Shown: positions 8,214-18,379 of the stretch, in pieces | Layout of the letters: the number at the start of each line of letters is the position of its first letter | Position numbering within the stretch: position 1 is the first letter of the stretch | Origin: Hafnia alvei | GTDB lineage: Bacteria > Pseudomonadota > Gammaproteobacteria > Enterobacterales > Enterobacteriaceae | Length of the DNA: 64,000 bases | Assembly: GCF_900095695.1 (NCBI RefSeq) | Contig: NZ_FMIQ01000003.1 | Span: 56,419-120,418 of the forward strand | Reading direction: 5' to 3' | Notes under the pieces: model-generated | Told to the model about the DNA's origin: nothing | The model's database searches: none | What the model saw: the letters and a program-made list of their open reading frames with translations, nothing else | Translations under genes and position numbers: made by a program

Positions 8214-9230
8214 ATGACCCAAAACGCCAATAATCCTTCTTCTGCTATGCCATTCAGCCAGAGTCGCTTTTCCGTTGCGCCGATGCTGGATTGGACCGAT
8301 CGCCATTGCCGCTATTTTCATCGTAAGCTGACTAAACAGACGCTTCTATATACCGAGATGGTGACCACCGGTGCCATTATTCACGGTAAAGGCGACTACT
8401 TAGCTTACAGCGAAGAAGAACATCCGCTGGCGTTGCAGCTGGGAGGAAGCGATCCTGAAGCCCTAGCGCATTGTGCGCGTTTGGCCGAGCAGCGCGGCTA
8501 TGATGAGATTAACCTCAACGTAGGCTGTCCTTCGGATCGCGTTCAAAATGGTCGTTTCGGCGCGTGCCTGATGGGCGAAGCCCAACTGGTTGCCGACGGT
8601 ATTAAGGCTATGCGCGACGTGGTTTCTATTCCCGTTACCGTGAAAACGCGTATTGGTATTGACGATCAGGATAGCTACCAATTTTTGTGTGATTTTATCG
8701 GCATAGTTTCAGGTAAAGGCGAATGTAATAGCTTTACGGTTCATGCGCGCAAAGCGTGGCTCTCAGGCTTAAGTCCGAAAGAAAACCGTGAGATCCCGCC
8801 GCTCGATTATGAGCGTGTTTATCAGTTAAAACGTGACTTCCCCCATCTAAACATCGCCATCAACGGCGGGGTTAAAACGCTGGAAGACGCCAAAATTCAT
8901 CTGCAGCATCTGGACGGCGTGATGATGGGGCGCGAAGCCTATCAGAGCCCAAGCATTTTGGCGCATGTCGATCGCGAGTTATTTGATCCTACTGTAGAAG
9001 TACCGAACAGCATTGACGTGGTACGTTCTTTGTATCCGTATATTGAACGTGAATTGGCTAATGGAACCTATCTGGGCCATATCACGCGCCATATACTCGG
9101 CATATTCCAGAGCATTCCGGGCGCTCGCCAATGGCGTCGTCATCTGAGTGAAAATGCGCACAAGGCGGGAGCTGGTGTTGAAGTGGTTGAAGCTGCGTTG
9201 CAATTTGTTAGCCAGCCACGTGGCGAATAA
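8214..9230 (+). CDS. dusA: tRNA-dihydrouridine(20/20a) synthase DusA
   Basis: FMN-dependent enzyme (338 aa) that reduces U20/U20a in the tRNA D-loop. Family marks are [18 protein letters not shown] near residue 20, [15 protein letters not shown], and [20 protein letters not shown] (about 100-119), which contains the catalytic Cys; NGGVKT near 224 binds FMN phosphate. Order and length match E. coli. The 290 bases between the TetR operator and this start hold no gene I can support, only the likely promoter. Confidence 0.96.
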   Translation: MTQNANNPSSAMPFSQSRFSVAPMLDWTDRHCRYFHRKLTKQTLLYTEMVTTGAIIHGKGDYLAYSEEEHPLALQLGGSDPEALAHCARLAEQRGYDEINLNVGCPSDRVQNGRFGACLMGEAQLVADGIKAMRDVVSIPVTVKTRIGIDDQDSYQFLCDFIGIVSGKGECNSFTVHARKAWLSGLSPKENREIPPLDYERVYQLKRDFPHLNIAINGGVKTLEDAKIHLQHLDGVMMGREAYQSPSILAHVDRELFDPTVEVPNSIDVVRSLYPYIERELANGTYLGHITRHILGIFQSIPGARQWRRHLSENAHKAGAGVEVVEAALQFVSQPRGE

Positions 9231-9317
9231 AACTAAATTTTAGTAAAACTCATCAGGCGCTGTTGCATAAGCGGCAGCGCTATCTTGTAAAATCATATGG
9301 TTACGTAATTTCTATTC

Positions 9318-9334
9318 TTGGCATGATTCTTGTA
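9318..9334 (+). promoter_or_regulatory. Sigma-54 promoter of pspG
   Basis: TTGGCATGATTCTTGTA matches the -24/-12 pattern (TGGCAC-N5-TTGC) with GG and TG spaced as required. It lies 53 bases upstream of the pspG start. In E. coli pspG is driven by sigma-54 and PspF on membrane stress. Confidence 0.8.
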
Positions 9335-9386
9335 AATCACTGAGTAGTCGACGGTATCACCGTTGTATTTCACTCAGGAGATCACC

Positions 9387-9608
9387 ATGTTGGAAGTCCT
9401 CTTTATTCTTGGCTTTTTTGTCATGCTGATGGTGACCGGAATTTCAATTCTCGGCATTATCGCCGCCGTGGCCGTTGCCACACTGTTTATGTTGTTTGGT
9501 GGCCTGTTTGTGATGGTCTTTAAACTGCTGCCGTGGATTGCTTTGGCTATTGTGGTGGTGTGGATTTATCGCTCCATGCAGAAACCACAGACGAGGCGTT
9601 ATTATTAG
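9387..9608 (+). CDS. pspG: Phage shock protein G
   Basis: Small inner-membrane protein (73 aa) of the phage shock regulon. MLEVLFILGFFVMLMVTGIS matches E. coli PspG, and two to three hydrophobic helices fill most of the length. The open frame extends eight codons further upstream, but the ATG at 9387 follows a good AGGAG (9375-9380) and gives the E. coli N-terminus. The sigma-54 promoter just upstream supports stress-induced expression. Confidence 0.93.
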   Translation: MLEVLFILGFFVMLMVTGISILGIIAAVAVATLFMLFGGLFVMVFKLLPWIALAIVVVWIYRSMQKPQTRRYY

Positions 9609-9638
9609 GTATCTATTCTATGCTCGTTCGGCGAAGAG

Positions 9639-9825
9639 TTTCGTCCGCCTGAATGCATAAGCTTTCCCATGAATAACAGATGTAGGCGTCCGACGAAAGG
9701 TTGCTGGCGCGCAACCTCTCGACTCTCGCGCTTTTCACTGAGTCGCTTGCCAGCCCGGTCTCGGAGCGCACATCCTGTGCGCCCTCAACCTGCCGCCAGC
9801 TTCCCTGCTGGCGGCTCTGAGACGG
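9639..9825. repeat. Multi-hairpin intergenic element
   Basis: Between pspG and qorA lies a GC-rich block of nested inverted repeats: TTTCGTCCGCCT with AGGCGTCCGACGAAA (9639-9698), GGTTGC with GCAACC (9699-9716), GCGCACATCCTGTGCGC (near 9766-9782), CCGCCAGC with GCTGGCGG (9793-9814), and CCGGTCTCGGAG pairing with CTCTGAGACGG at the outside. No convincing reading frame fits it. It may be a REP/BIME-like repeat cluster or a structured RNA; the sequence alone does not decide. Confidence 0.5.
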
Positions 9826-9865
9826 TGTCATTAAACATAATTTTTCACTGTGATTACATCGGTAA

Positions 9866-10852
9866 CTACTCCGGTATCAACAAACTCGATCCCTGTGTTC
9901 CGCGACTTTGCAGGGTTTCATGCGCTTTTTTCGCATCCGCTAAAGCAAATTTTTGTGCATCGGGCACATCGACGTTAATCGCGCCGCTGGCGATCAGCGA
10001 AAATAGTTCGTGACTGGCGCTGAGTAAATCCTGATGGTTATTGATGTAGCCGTTGAGAGAGGGGCGCGTGACATACAGCGATCCTTTCTGGTTTAAAATT
10101 CCCAAATCGACGCCGGTAACAGGGCCTGAAGCATTGCCGAAGCTCACCATCAGGCCGCGTTTTTTCAGGCTATCGAGTGAGGCCAACCAAGTGCTTTTTC
10201 CTACCGAGTCGTAAACCACGCTCACTTTTTCGCCATGAGTCAGCTCGGACACGCGTTGGGCAATGTCTTCGGTTTGATAATTAATGGTTGCCCATGCCCC
10301 CGCCTGTTTGGCGCGCTCTGCTTTGGCATCGGAGCCCACGGTGCCAATCAGTTTGGCGCCGAGCGCTTTTGCCCACTGGCAGGCGATTTGGCCGACGCCA
10401 CCGGCTGCGGCATGGAATAAGAAGATTTCACCTGCTTTAATTTCATAGGTTTGACGCAGCAAATAGTGCACGGTCAGGCCTTTTAAGAATGCGGCGGCAC
10501 CTTGTTCAAAGCTAATGGCTTCGGGCAGCAACGCAACTTTCTCGGCTGGCACGTTATGAACGGTGCTGTAGGCGCCGAGCGAGCTTTGCGCATAAACTAC
10601 GCGGTCACCCACTTCTATGCTGGTTACGCCTGCGCCCACTTTTGTCACGACGCCAGCCGCTTCGGTTCCTAGCCCTGATGGAAACTGGGGAGCTGGGTAC
10701 AGTCCGCCACGAATATAGGTGTCAATGTAGTTGATTCCGATCGCTTTATTGCTGATTTGCACTTCACCAGCCGCGGGGTCTTTTGGCGTAAACTCTACAT
10801 ATTCAAGAACTTCTGGCCCGCCGTGGGCGTTAAACTGGATACGTTTTGCCAT
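9866..10852 (-). CDS. qorA: NADPH:quinone oxidoreductase QorA
   Basis: Zinc-free medium-chain dehydrogenase (328 aa) that reduces quinones by single-electron transfer from NADPH. It shares long blocks with E. coli QorA: NKAIGINYIDTYIRGGLYP near 32, GLGTEAAGVVTKVGAGV near 60, the nucleotide-binding HAAAGGVGQIACQWAKALGA near 148 and NQKGSLYVTRPSL near 254. Divergent from dnaB with a 99-base shared promoter region, as in E. coli. Confidence 0.96.
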   Translation of the reverse strand: MAKRIQFNAHGGPEVLEYVEFTPKDPAAGEVQISNKAIGINYIDTYIRGGLYPAPQFPSGLGTEAAGVVTKVGAGVTSIEVGDRVVYAQSSLGAYSTVHNVPAEKVALLPEAISFEQGAAAFLKGLTVHYLLRQTYEIKAGEIFLFHAAAGGVGQIACQWAKALGAKLIGTVGSDAKAERAKQAGAWATINYQTEDIAQRVSELTHGEKVSVVYDSVGKSTWLASLDSLKKRGLMVSFGNASGPVTGVDLGILNQKGSLYVTRPSLNGYINNHQDLLSASHELFSLIASGAINVDVPDAQKFALADAKKAHETLQSRGTQGSSLLIPE

Positions 10853-10951
10853 CGTCTTTCCTCAGATGCATAGTGTCATTGTTATAATCGAAAATCGGGC
10901 ACATTCAGGTATACTGACGCGTCTTTCATTAACAGGTAAAGCATTCCCACT

Positions 10952-12361
10952 ATGGCAGGAAATAAACCCACCAACAAATCAAACGAGACCCCGCGCGACA
11001 GGCAGATGGAGGGGCTCAAGCTACCACCACATTCGCTGGAAGCGGAACAGTCCGTGTTGGGCGGGTTGATGCTGGACAACGAGCGCTGGGATAACGTGGC
11101 AGAACGCGTCGTCGCTAACGATTTCTACAGCCGTCCACACCGCCTCATCTTTACTGAAATGCAGCGCTTGCTAGAAATGAGCAAGCCTATCGACTTGATC
11201 ACGCTGTCTGAATCATTAGAACAGCGTGGTGAATTAGAATCGGTGGGCGGATTCGCTTATCTGGCTGAGCTGTCAAAAAACACCCCAAGTGCGGCAAACA
11301 TCGGTGCCTATGCTGATATCGTGCGTGAACGTGCGGTAGTTCGCGATATGATCTCCGTAGCCAACGAGATCGCCGATGCGGGCTACGATCCTCAGGGGCG
11401 TAGCAGTGAAGATCTGCTGGATCTAGCGGAGTCTCGCGTATTCCAGATTGCTGAGAATCGTGCGAACAAAGATGAAGGGCCGAAAAGCGTCGATCGTATT
11501 CTCGAACAAACGGTCGCGCGAATTGAACAGCTCTACCAGACGCCACACGATGGTGTAACTGGCGTTGATACCGGCTATCAGGATCTCAACAAGAAAACCG
11601 CAGGTTTGCAGCGCTCTGATTTAATTATTGTGGCTGCGCGTCCATCGATGGGGAAAACCACCTTCGCGATGAACCTGTGTGAAAACGCCGCGATGACGCA
11701 GGATAAACCGGTGCTGATTTTCAGTCTGGAAATGCCCGGTGAGCAGATCATGATGCGTATGCTGGCTTCCTTGGCGCGCGTCGATCAAACCAAAATTCGT
11801 ACCGGCCAATTAGATGATGAAGATTGGGCGCGAATTTCCAGCACTATGGGGATTCTGCTGGAAAAACGGAACATGTATATCGATGATTCCTCCGGCCTGA
11901 CGCCAACGGAAGTGCGTTCGCGCGCGCGCCGTATTTTCCGCGAACATGACGGCCTTAGCCTAATCATGATCGACTACCTGCAGTTGATGCGGGTTCCGTC
12001 TTTATCAGATAACCGTACCTTGGAAATCGCGGAAATTTCTCGCTCACTCAAAGCGTTAGCGAAAGAGTTGCAGGTTCCGGTAGTGGCGCTGTCTCAGCTT
12101 AACCGCTCCTTGGAGCAGCGTGCCGATAAACGCCCGGTTAACTCCGACCTGCGTGAATCGGGCTCAATCGAGCAGGATGCCGACTTGATCATGTTTATCT
12201 ATCGTGACGAGGTTTATCACGAGAACAGCGATTTAAAAGGTATTGCTGAAATTATTCTGGGTAAACAGCGTAACGGCCCAATCGGCACGGTTCGCTTAAC
12301 CTTTAACGGCCAGTTCTCACGTTTTGATAACTACGCGGGCCCGCAGTACGACGACGAATAA
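10952..12361 (+). CDS. dnaB: Replicative DNA helicase DnaB
   Basis: Hexameric 5'-3' helicase of the replisome (469 aa; E. coli 471). The N-terminal collar domain (about 25-170) mediates DnaG/DnaC contacts. The RecA-like motor domain shows Walker A RPSMGKTTFAMN (about 231), Walker B LIMIDYLQLM (near 340) and the arginine finger region IYRDEVYHENS. No intein is present; the frame is continuous. Essential gene, ordinary in every respect. Confidence 0.98.
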   Translation: MAGNKPTNKSNETPRDRQMEGLKLPPHSLEAEQSVLGGLMLDNERWDNVAERVVANDFYSRPHRLIFTEMQRLLEMSKPIDLITLSESLEQRGELESVGGFAYLAELSKNTPSAANIGAYADIVRERAVVRDMISVANEIADAGYDPQGRSSEDLLDLAESRVFQIAENRANKDEGPKSVDRILEQTVARIEQLYQTPHDGVTGVDTGYQDLNKKTAGLQRSDLIIVAARPSMGKTTFAMNLCENAAMTQDKPVLIFSLEMPGEQIMMRMLASLARVDQTKIRTGQLDDEDWARISSTMGILLEKRNMYIDDSSGLTPTEVRSRARRIFREHDGLSLIMIDYLQLMRVPSLSDNRTLEIAEISRSLKALAKELQVPVVALSQLNRSLEQRADKRPVNSDLRESGSIEQDADLIMFIYRDEVYHENSDLKGIAEIILGKQRNGPIGTVRLTFNGQFSRFDNYAGPQYDDE

Positions 12362-12440
12362 TCGAACGAGCAGCAACATTGAGCTCGTTTAGTAGTAGGT
12401 GTATTTATTAACTCATTTGAGAAATCGGGAAGGAATAGAA

Positions 12441-13520
12441 ATGAAAGCGGCAACCGCAGTCATTGATCGCCGCGCTCTGCGACACAACTTTCAGCAAATT
12501 CGTCAATTTGCGCCGCACAGCCGACTGATAGCCGTTGTAAAAGCCAATGCCTATGGGCACGGGCTTTTAGAAACTGCCAAAACGTTAAAAGATGCAGACT
12601 GCTATGGCGTGGCGCGTATCGGAGAAGCGCTGAAACTGCGTTCAGGCGGTATCGTGAAACCTATCCTGATGTTGGAAGGTTTTTTCTCTGCCGATGATCT
12701 GCCGGTTTTAGTTGCTAACAATATCGAGACGGCTATTCACAGCGATGAACAGCTGCAGGCTTTAGAAGAGGCTGATTTAGAGCGCCCGATTAAGGTTTGG
12801 ATGAAACTCGATACGGGCATGCATCGTTTGGGAGTACGTCCAGAGCACGCGGAAGCTTTCTATCAGCGTCTTTCCAACTGTCGCAACGTTGAGCAGCCCG
12901 TGAATATCATGAGCCACTTTAGCCGTGCGGATGAGCCCGAAACGGGAATGACTGAAGCTCAATTGGCCTGTTTCGATGCATTTGCTACGGGTAAGCCGGG
13001 CTTGCAGTCGATAGCGGCTTCCGGCGGTATTCTGCTGTGGCCCCAGTCGCACCGCGATATGGTGCGCCCAGGGATTATCCTGTATGGCGTATCGCCTTTA
13101 GCGGAACCTTATGCCGATCATTACGGCTTACAGCCGGTGATGACGCTAAAATCTAGCCTAATTGCCGTGCGTGAGCACAAAGCCGGTGAGCCCGTTGGCT
13201 ATAACGGAACTTGGGTTAGCCAGCGTGATACGCGTTTAGGCGTGGTCGCGATTGGCTATGGCGATGGTTATCCGCGCAGTGCGCCTTCGGGAACCCCGGT
13301 GTTGCTGAACGGTCGTGAAGTGCCGATTGTTGGCCGCGTATCTATGGATATGATTTCAGTCGATTTAGGTCCTGAAGCCAAAGATAAAGTGGGCGATGAA
13401 GTGGTGCTGTGGAGTGCTGAACTACCGGTTGAGAAGATTGCAAGCTACACGGGGATCAGTGCTTACGAATTGATTACCAAGCTGACTCCGCGTGTGACGA
13501 TGGAGTATGTCGGCGAGTAA
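12441..13520 (+). CDS. alr: Alanine racemase, biosynthetic
   Basis: PLP-dependent fold-type III enzyme (359 aa, the E. coli length) making D-alanine for peptidoglycan. PLP-binding Lys34 is in [10 protein letters not shown] and the catalytic Tyr (254) in VGYNGTW. The open frame begins at 12399, but the ATG at 12441 preceded by GGAAGG gives the standard start [16 protein letters not shown]. It follows dnaB by 79 bases, the E. coli order, and probably shares its transcript. Confidence 0.97.
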   Translation: MKAATAVIDRRALRHNFQQIRQFAPHSRLIAVVKANAYGHGLLETAKTLKDADCYGVARIGEALKLRSGGIVKPILMLEGFFSADDLPVLVANNIETAIHSDEQLQALEEADLERPIKVWMKLDTGMHRLGVRPEHAEAFYQRLSNCRNVEQPVNIMSHFSRADEPETGMTEAQLACFDAFATGKPGLQSIAASGGILLWPQSHRDMVRPGIILYGVSPLAEPYADHYGLQPVMTLKSSLIAVREHKAGEPVGYNGTWVSQRDTRLGVVAIGYGDGYPRSAPSGTPVLLNGREVPIVGRVSMDMISVDLGPEAKDKVGDEVVLWSAELPVEKIASYTGISAYELITKLTPRVTMEYVGE

Positions 13521-13532
13521 CCGTTAGGCTTA

Positions 13533-13576
13533 ACCCCCTCCCAACCTCCCCTGCGAAGGGGAGGTTGGGAGGGGGT
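13533..13576. terminator. Long perfect palindrome between alr and yqhD
   Basis: ACCCCCTCCCAACCTCCCC is followed by a TGCGAA turn and its full complement, a near-perfect 19-bp stem. It lies between convergent alr and yqhD and can stop both transcripts. The CCCTCCCAACCTCCCC arm resembles a short dispersed palindromic repeat found in several Enterobacterales. Confidence 0.75.
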
Positions 13577-13593
13577 CAGTCTTTCAGTTATTT

Positions 13594-14751
13594 TTACAGC
13601 GACGCTTCGTAAATCTTACGGCTATCTTCCAGCGTGATATCACTGTTTTCGCCCAGCGCGGTCATGCCGTGCTCTTCCAGTTTTGCCAGCAGGCCTGGGA
13701 TGGAGCTGGCATCAACGCCGTAATCTTTCAGATACGTTTTAATGCCCATTTCTTCGAAGAATTTACGCGTAGCGGCAATCGCTGCATCAATGCGCTGTTC
13801 TTCATTACCTTCACGAATATTCCATACGCGCTCTGCATATTGCAGCAGCTTAGCGTGTTTCTGCTGGCGTTTTGCTTGCAGCAGAGAAGGCAGAACTACG
13901 GCTAAGGTCTGTGCGTGGTCCATACCGTGCATCGCAGTTAACTCATGACCCAGCATATGCGTTGCCCAGTCCTGTGGCACACCTGCACCGATCAGGCCGT
14001 TCAGCGCCATAGTGGCACTCCACATAATGTTGGCACGAACATCATAGTTTTCAGGCTCAGCCAGCGCACGTGGGCCTTCTTCGATCAGGGTCAACAGCAG
14101 ACCTTCTGCAAAGCGATCCTGAACTTTAGCGTCAACAGGGTAAGTCAGATATTGCTCAACGGTATGAACAAACGCATCCACTACGCCGTTAGCCACCTGA
14201 TGAGCTGGCAGCGTGTAGGTTACAACCGGATCTAGGATAGCGAACTGAGGCATTACGAATGGAGACTGGAATGCACGTTTGTCGCCTGTTGCACGGCGAG
14301 TGATAACTGCGCCCTTGTTCATTTCAGAACCGGTCGCTGGCAGGGTTAATACCGCTGCCAATGGGATTGCGCTGGTGATTTTGCTGCCGTAGGTTTCAAG
14401 AATGTCCCAAGGCTCGCCGACGTAGTTTGCCGCTGCGGCAATGAACTTGGTGCCATCAATAACGGAACCGCCGCCCACTGCCAGCAGGAAATCGATTTTT
14501 TCGTTGTGAACCACTTCAACGCATTTCATCAGCGTTTCGTAAGACGGGTTTGGTTCAATGCCACCGAATTCAAATACGTGTAAACCTTTCAGCGCCGCAT
14601 GAACCTGATCCAAAACGCCGGTGCGTTTTACGCTGCCGCCGCCGTAGGTGATCAGGATGCGGGCATTTTCGGGTACTTCGTTGCGCAGATTAGCGATTTG
14701 GCCTTCGCCGAACAGAACTTTAGTTGGGGTGTGGAGTGTAAAATTTTGCAT
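13594..14751 (-). CDS. yqhD: NADPH-dependent aldehyde reductase YqhD
   Basis: Iron/zinc-type group III alcohol dehydrogenase (385 aa) reducing short-chain and lipid-peroxidation aldehydes with NADPH. It matches E. coli YqhD along its length: LITYGGGSVKRTGVLDQV near 33, LLAVGGGSVIDGTKFIAAA near 90, ANGVVDAFVHTVEQYLT near 186 and the metal-binding HELTAMHGMDHAQT near 265. It is divergent from yqhC, its known activator in E. coli. Confidence 0.95.
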   Translation of the reverse strand: MQNFTLHTPTKVLFGEGQIANLRNEVPENARILITYGGGSVKRTGVLDQVHAALKGLHVFEFGGIEPNPSYETLMKCVEVVHNEKIDFLLAVGGGSVIDGTKFIAAAANYVGEPWDILETYGSKITSAIPLAAVLTLPATGSEMNKGAVITRRATGDKRAFQSPFVMPQFAILDPVVTYTLPAHQVANGVVDAFVHTVEQYLTYPVDAKVQDRFAEGLLLTLIEEGPRALAEPENYDVRANIMWSATMALNGLIGAGVPQDWATHMLGHELTAMHGMDHAQTLAVVLPSLLQAKRQQKHAKLLQYAERVWNIREGNEEQRIDAAIAATRKFFEEMGIKTYLKDYGVDASSIPGLLAKLEEHGMTALGENSDITLEDSRKIYEASL

Positions 14752-14958
14752 TGAAATTAGCCTCAGTATTTATTTTGATTCGTTATGCTTTGGCCGTCGA
14801 CGCCATTGCATTTTCTGAATGCTATTCTGGGCGCAATGAGCGTGTGGCTCAATGCTCATTTCTGTTGATGACTTGCCTATTTCTACAATCAACTGTAGAA
14901 ATAGAGATGTATTTGGCATCATTCATTGCACTTTATTTGGTTCGGCGGGGATTGGTCA

Positions 14959-15870
14959 ATGTTAATCGATGAGCGGTGGACTCAGCTTGCACAGCAGCTA
15001 AGCCGTCAGGTGGTTCAGCCTGGAGTGAGTGCGTCACCGATTGAGAATGTAAAAATAATCTATGCAAATCAGCATCAGCCGCGTACGCCGGTGATGTATG
15101 AGCCTTGTATTATCATTGTGCTGCAAGGGCATAAAGTGGGCTATCTCGGCGAGCAGGTATTTCGCTACGATCCCACTAATTATCTGCTCATGACGCTGCC
15201 ATTACCCTGTGAATGTGAGACGTTTGCCACTCCGGATGAGCCGCTGATCGGTTTATCAGTGCGGGTAAACACCAGCATGTTGCAGGATCTCTTAATGGAT
15301 ATCGGTGACGGTTTGGCCGCCAAGCAGCGCTGCCAATCGAGCGGTGTGAAATCGGTGTCATTGGATGAGTCGATGTTTTGTGCCACCGAGCGCTTGGTCG
15401 ACGCGATGGCCAATCCATTACAAGCTCGTGTATTAGGGCCGCAAATTGTGCGCGAAATGCTGTTCCACGCGCTGTGTGGAGACGGTGGCGAAGCGCTGCA
15501 GGCGCTAGCCAACCGTCACAGCCACTTCAGCCAGATCGCTAAGGCGCTGCGCCTGATCGAACAGCAGTACTCTGATAGCCTCAACGTTGATTTGCTGGCG
15601 CAGGAAGTGAATATGAGCGTTTCTGCGTTCCACCATAACTTCAAAGCCGTTACGGCAACCTCTCCACTGCAATACATCAAATCCTTCCGCTTGCATAAGG
15701 CGCGGATGATGATGTTGCACGATGGGCTAAAAGCCAGCACTGCGGCCATTCGTGTTGGCTATGAGAGCGCCTCGCAGTTTAGCCGCGAATATAAACGTTT
15801 CTTTGGTAATACGCCGAGTGAGCAAATGATGCGCTACCGCGAAGGCGGCTTGAGCATTGTTGAGCGATAA
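14959..15870 (+). CDS. yqhC: AraC-family activator YqhC
   Basis: Transcriptional activator (about 303 aa) of yqhD in response to aldehydes. An N-terminal AraC_N domain (APVMYEP-like PVMYEP, GHKVGYLGEQVFRYD, LLMTLPLPCECETFATP) precedes a C-terminal double helix-turn-helix (MSVSAFHHNFKAVTATSPLQ, AAIRVGYESASQFSREYKRF). These blocks match E. coli YqhC. The frame opens at 14926, but ATG 14959 gives the more usual length; the exact start is uncertain. Confidence 0.92.
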   Translation: MLIDERWTQLAQQLSRQVVQPGVSASPIENVKIIYANQHQPRTPVMYEPCIIIVLQGHKVGYLGEQVFRYDPTNYLLMTLPLPCECETFATPDEPLIGLSVRVNTSMLQDLLMDIGDGLAAKQRCQSSGVKSVSLDESMFCATERLVDAMANPLQARVLGPQIVREMLFHALCGDGGEALQALANRHSHFSQIAKALRLIEQQYSDSLNVDLLAQEVNMSVSAFHHNFKAVTATSPLQYIKSFRLHKARMMMLHDGLKASTAAIRVGYESASQFSREYKRFFGNTPSEQMMRYREGGLSIVER

Positions 15871-15900
15871 AAACGAATTTTACCGCAGGAGTGGTCTGCC

Positions 15901-17184
15901 ATGATTGAAAAGGAATATCTGTTAGCCGGTATGTGGGTGCGAGAGCATCGTGTATCGGTACCGCTGAACTGGTTTGATGAAAATGATCCGCGCCGTATTA
16001 CGGTTTTTGCGCGTGAGTTATCAGAGGGCGGCAAAGCGGCAGAAGATTTGCCATGTTTGTTGTTCTTACAAGGCGGCCCCGGTGGAAAATCGCCGCGACC
16101 GACCAGCAAAGGCGGATGGTTAGGCGAGGCGCTGAAAAGCTTCCGCGTGATCTTGCTTGATCAACGCGGTACGGGGCAGAGCAGCAGGATCGAATCGAGC
16201 GTGATCCGCAATATGGACGCGGATCAAACCGCTGACTATCTCAGCTATTTCCGCGCTGATTCTATTGTGGCGGATGCCGAACACCTCAGAAAAACGCAGT
16301 TTGGTGGCCGTAAATGGAGCACCTTAGGGCAGAGCTTTGGTGGCTTTATCACCCTGACCTATTTATCTCAGGCCCCAGAAGGGCTTGAGGCCTGCTATAT
16401 CACCGGCGGTCTACCATCAATTAAACCCGATGCCGAGCTGCTGTATCAGCGCACCTATCAGAAATTGAAGGAAAAGAATCAGATTTTCTTCTCCCGCTAT
16501 CCTCACATGCAACAGCAAATCAACCGCATTGCGGACGTGCTGAAAGAGCAGGATGTATATCTGCCCGATGGCGATATTCTCACCGTACAGCGTTTGCAAA
16601 CGCTGGGCATTCAATTGGGTATGAGTGAAGGCTATGAAAATCTGCTGTGGCTGTTTGATGAAGCCTTTAATCATGAAGGTGAGCTGAGCGATACATTTTT
16701 ATCGCAGGTGATGCATCTCACCGGCTTCACCGAGCACCCTCTGTACGCTGTACTGCATGAAAGCATTTATGCTGATAGCTGCAGTGGGGCGACCAACTGG
16801 GCAGCTCAGCGCGTGCATAACACGCTGCCTGAGTTTCAAGCAGATTGCCGTCCGCTATTGTTAACGGGTGAGATGATCTATCCGTGGATGTTTGACGAAA
16901 TGCAGTGTTTGCGACCGTTCCGCGATGCGGTTCATCAGCTGGCACAACGCTTGGAGTGGCGACCGTTGTACGACGCGGATCGCTTGGCAGCGAATACCGT
17001 GCCGGTCGTTGCGGCGGTTTATTACCATGACATGTATGTGGATGTCGGGTTATCGCTGGAAACGGCCAAGCATATTGGCAACGTGGAAACGTGGATCACC
17101 AGTGAATTTGAACACAATGGTCTGCGGGTGGGGAACGTGTTTGCTCACCTGCGCCAGATGATGGAGCTGCGCGGCGTGAACTAA
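15901..17184 (+). CDS. pip: Prolyl aminopeptidase (alpha/beta hydrolase)
   Basis: Serine peptidase of family S33 (427 aa) releasing N-terminal proline from peptides. LQGGPGGKSPRP forms the oxyanion region, DQRGTGQSSR precedes the nucleophile elbow GQSFGG (Ser near 143), and the C-terminal EFEHNGLR region (near 401) supplies the His. The length fits the large, about 48 kDa Aeromonas/Serratia-type enzyme rather than the 310-residue Bacillus type. It starts 30 bases after yqhC, preceded by GCAGGAGTGG, and could be cotranscribed with it. Confidence 0.88.
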   Translation: MIEKEYLLAGMWVREHRVSVPLNWFDENDPRRITVFARELSEGGKAAEDLPCLLFLQGGPGGKSPRPTSKGGWLGEALKSFRVILLDQRGTGQSSRIESSVIRNMDADQTADYLSYFRADSIVADAEHLRKTQFGGRKWSTLGQSFGGFITLTYLSQAPEGLEACYITGGLPSIKPDAELLYQRTYQKLKEKNQIFFSRYPHMQQQINRIADVLKEQDVYLPDGDILTVQRLQTLGIQLGMSEGYENLLWLFDEAFNHEGELSDTFLSQVMHLTGFTEHPLYAVLHESIYADSCSGATNWAAQRVHNTLPEFQADCRPLLLTGEMIYPWMFDEMQCLRPFRDAVHQLAQRLEWRPLYDADRLAANTVPVVAAVYYHDMYVDVGLSLETAKHIGNVETWITSEFEHNGLRVGNVFAHLRQMMELRGVN

Positions 17185-17206
17185 CAATTCTGTCGTTTTC
17201 AAATGT

Positions 17207-17234
17207 AAAAAAACCCGCCAGTGGCGGGTTTTTT
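17207..17234. terminator. Terminator after pip
   Basis: AAACCCGCCA and TGGCGGGTTT form a strong stem followed by a T run; A-rich on the other side, so it can serve both pip (+) and the porin-like gene (-). Confidence 0.9.
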
Positions 17235-17287
17235 ATTACTCATACTTACCAGACATTCTCTAAGCGTAAAGCCTAGAAGAAAAGGTC

Positions 17288-17920
17288 TTAGAAGTAGTAG
17301 TTAACACCAGCGGTGAAATCGTGGGTAGCCACTTTAACTTTGGAAGCTTGTGCAGTTGCATCGCCAGCGTCCAAATATTTGTAGCCCAGATCCAGATCCA
17401 TGTGGTTGTTGATAGCGTAAGCAACACCAGTACCAACGCTCCACGCGAAGTTATCACCGTTACCAGAGTGGCTAGTGCCGCCCTGAGTGTTTTTCAGGTT
17501 TACGTTAGCGTAACCGATACCAGCACTGATGTATGGAGTGAAAGCAGTGTCGGTATTGATGTCGTAGTAACCGTTCAGCATAGCGGTCTGCAGACGTACA
17601 CGGTTGTGAGTACGAGTGTTGTCAGCTTTGATGAAGTGATCGGTATCAGTAGTATCACGGAATGAATAATCTAATTCTGCACGAACTGGCAGATTGAATT
17701 CATTCTGGAAGTTATAACCGAATACCAGGCCAGCGGTGCCAGCTTGTTTGGTATCACGCGGTACGCTGCTGCCAGTTGCAGATTTCTGACCGTGGATTTG
17801 CTCCAGGCTGGTACCCATTTTAGCACCAGCATAATAGCCAGTGTTTTCAGAGTTAGCAGCAAAAGCAGAAACAGAAGTTGCTAAGCCGATAATTACGGCC
17901 AGGCTAGTTAATTTTTTCAT
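17288..17920 (-). CDS. Outer-membrane beta-barrel protein, OmpA/opacity-like
   Basis: 210-residue protein with a signal peptide (MKKLTSLAVIIGLATSVSAFA) and alternating hydrophobic/hydrophilic strands typical of a small 8-stranded barrel (OMP_b-brl, Ail/OmpX/opacity group). It ends in TAGVNYYF, the Phe-terminated signal for BAM insertion. The start is the ATG at 17920; the frame opens four codons earlier at a TTG. Codon usage looks highly adapted, suggesting strong expression. Specific function (adhesion, serum resistance or a minor porin-like role) cannot be told. Confidence 0.8.
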   Translation of the reverse strand: MKKLTSLAVIIGLATSVSAFAANSENTGYYAGAKMGTSLEQIHGQKSATGSSVPRDTKQAGTAGLVFGYNFQNEFNLPVRAELDYSFRDTTDTDHFIKADNTRTHNRVRLQTAMLNGYYDINTDTAFTPYISAGIGYANVNLKNTQGGTSHSGNGDNFAWSVGTGVAYAINNHMDLDLGYKYLDAGDATAQASKVKVATHDFTAGVNYYF

Positions 17921-17932
17921 GATAGATTCCAA

Positions 17933-18379
17933 CTTAATAAGTATTTTACTTGTGAAACTATATCATCATGTGACAGTTGTCACAAAAATGAAGACGCTAG
18001 ATAATAATAGCGATCCCTGTACGAAAATTGAATTATTTTTTTATCAATAAAATCAAATAGTAGTGTTTTTTGTGCGAGTTTGTTTAGTTTTTGTTTAGAG
18101 AAAATCCACTTCAGGTAGGAATAGTCTTAATTATAACGTTTACAAGCGATTGATATTTAATCATCATAATTTCGTTACGGACTTAAAATAAACATCTCTT
18201 ATTCTTTCATGTAATGAGTAAATTTATGTATAGAAAGCATGGTCGGGGATTTACTTATTTTTATTTTTTTTGAATATAACGATAAATAACATCATTTCTC
18301 TTTTATCGAATAAATATTCGTTAAATAGGATTTAGTTTAAATATATCTACGGCTAAGAAGTTTCTTGAAAGGAAAATAA
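17933..18379. other. Very AT-rich upstream region of the outer-membrane gene
   Basis: About 450 bases without a convincing gene, strongly AT-rich with many T and A tracts. Such DNA upstream of a surface-protein gene is typical of H-NS-silenced or curved promoter DNA. No specific operator can be named. Confidence 0.4.
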
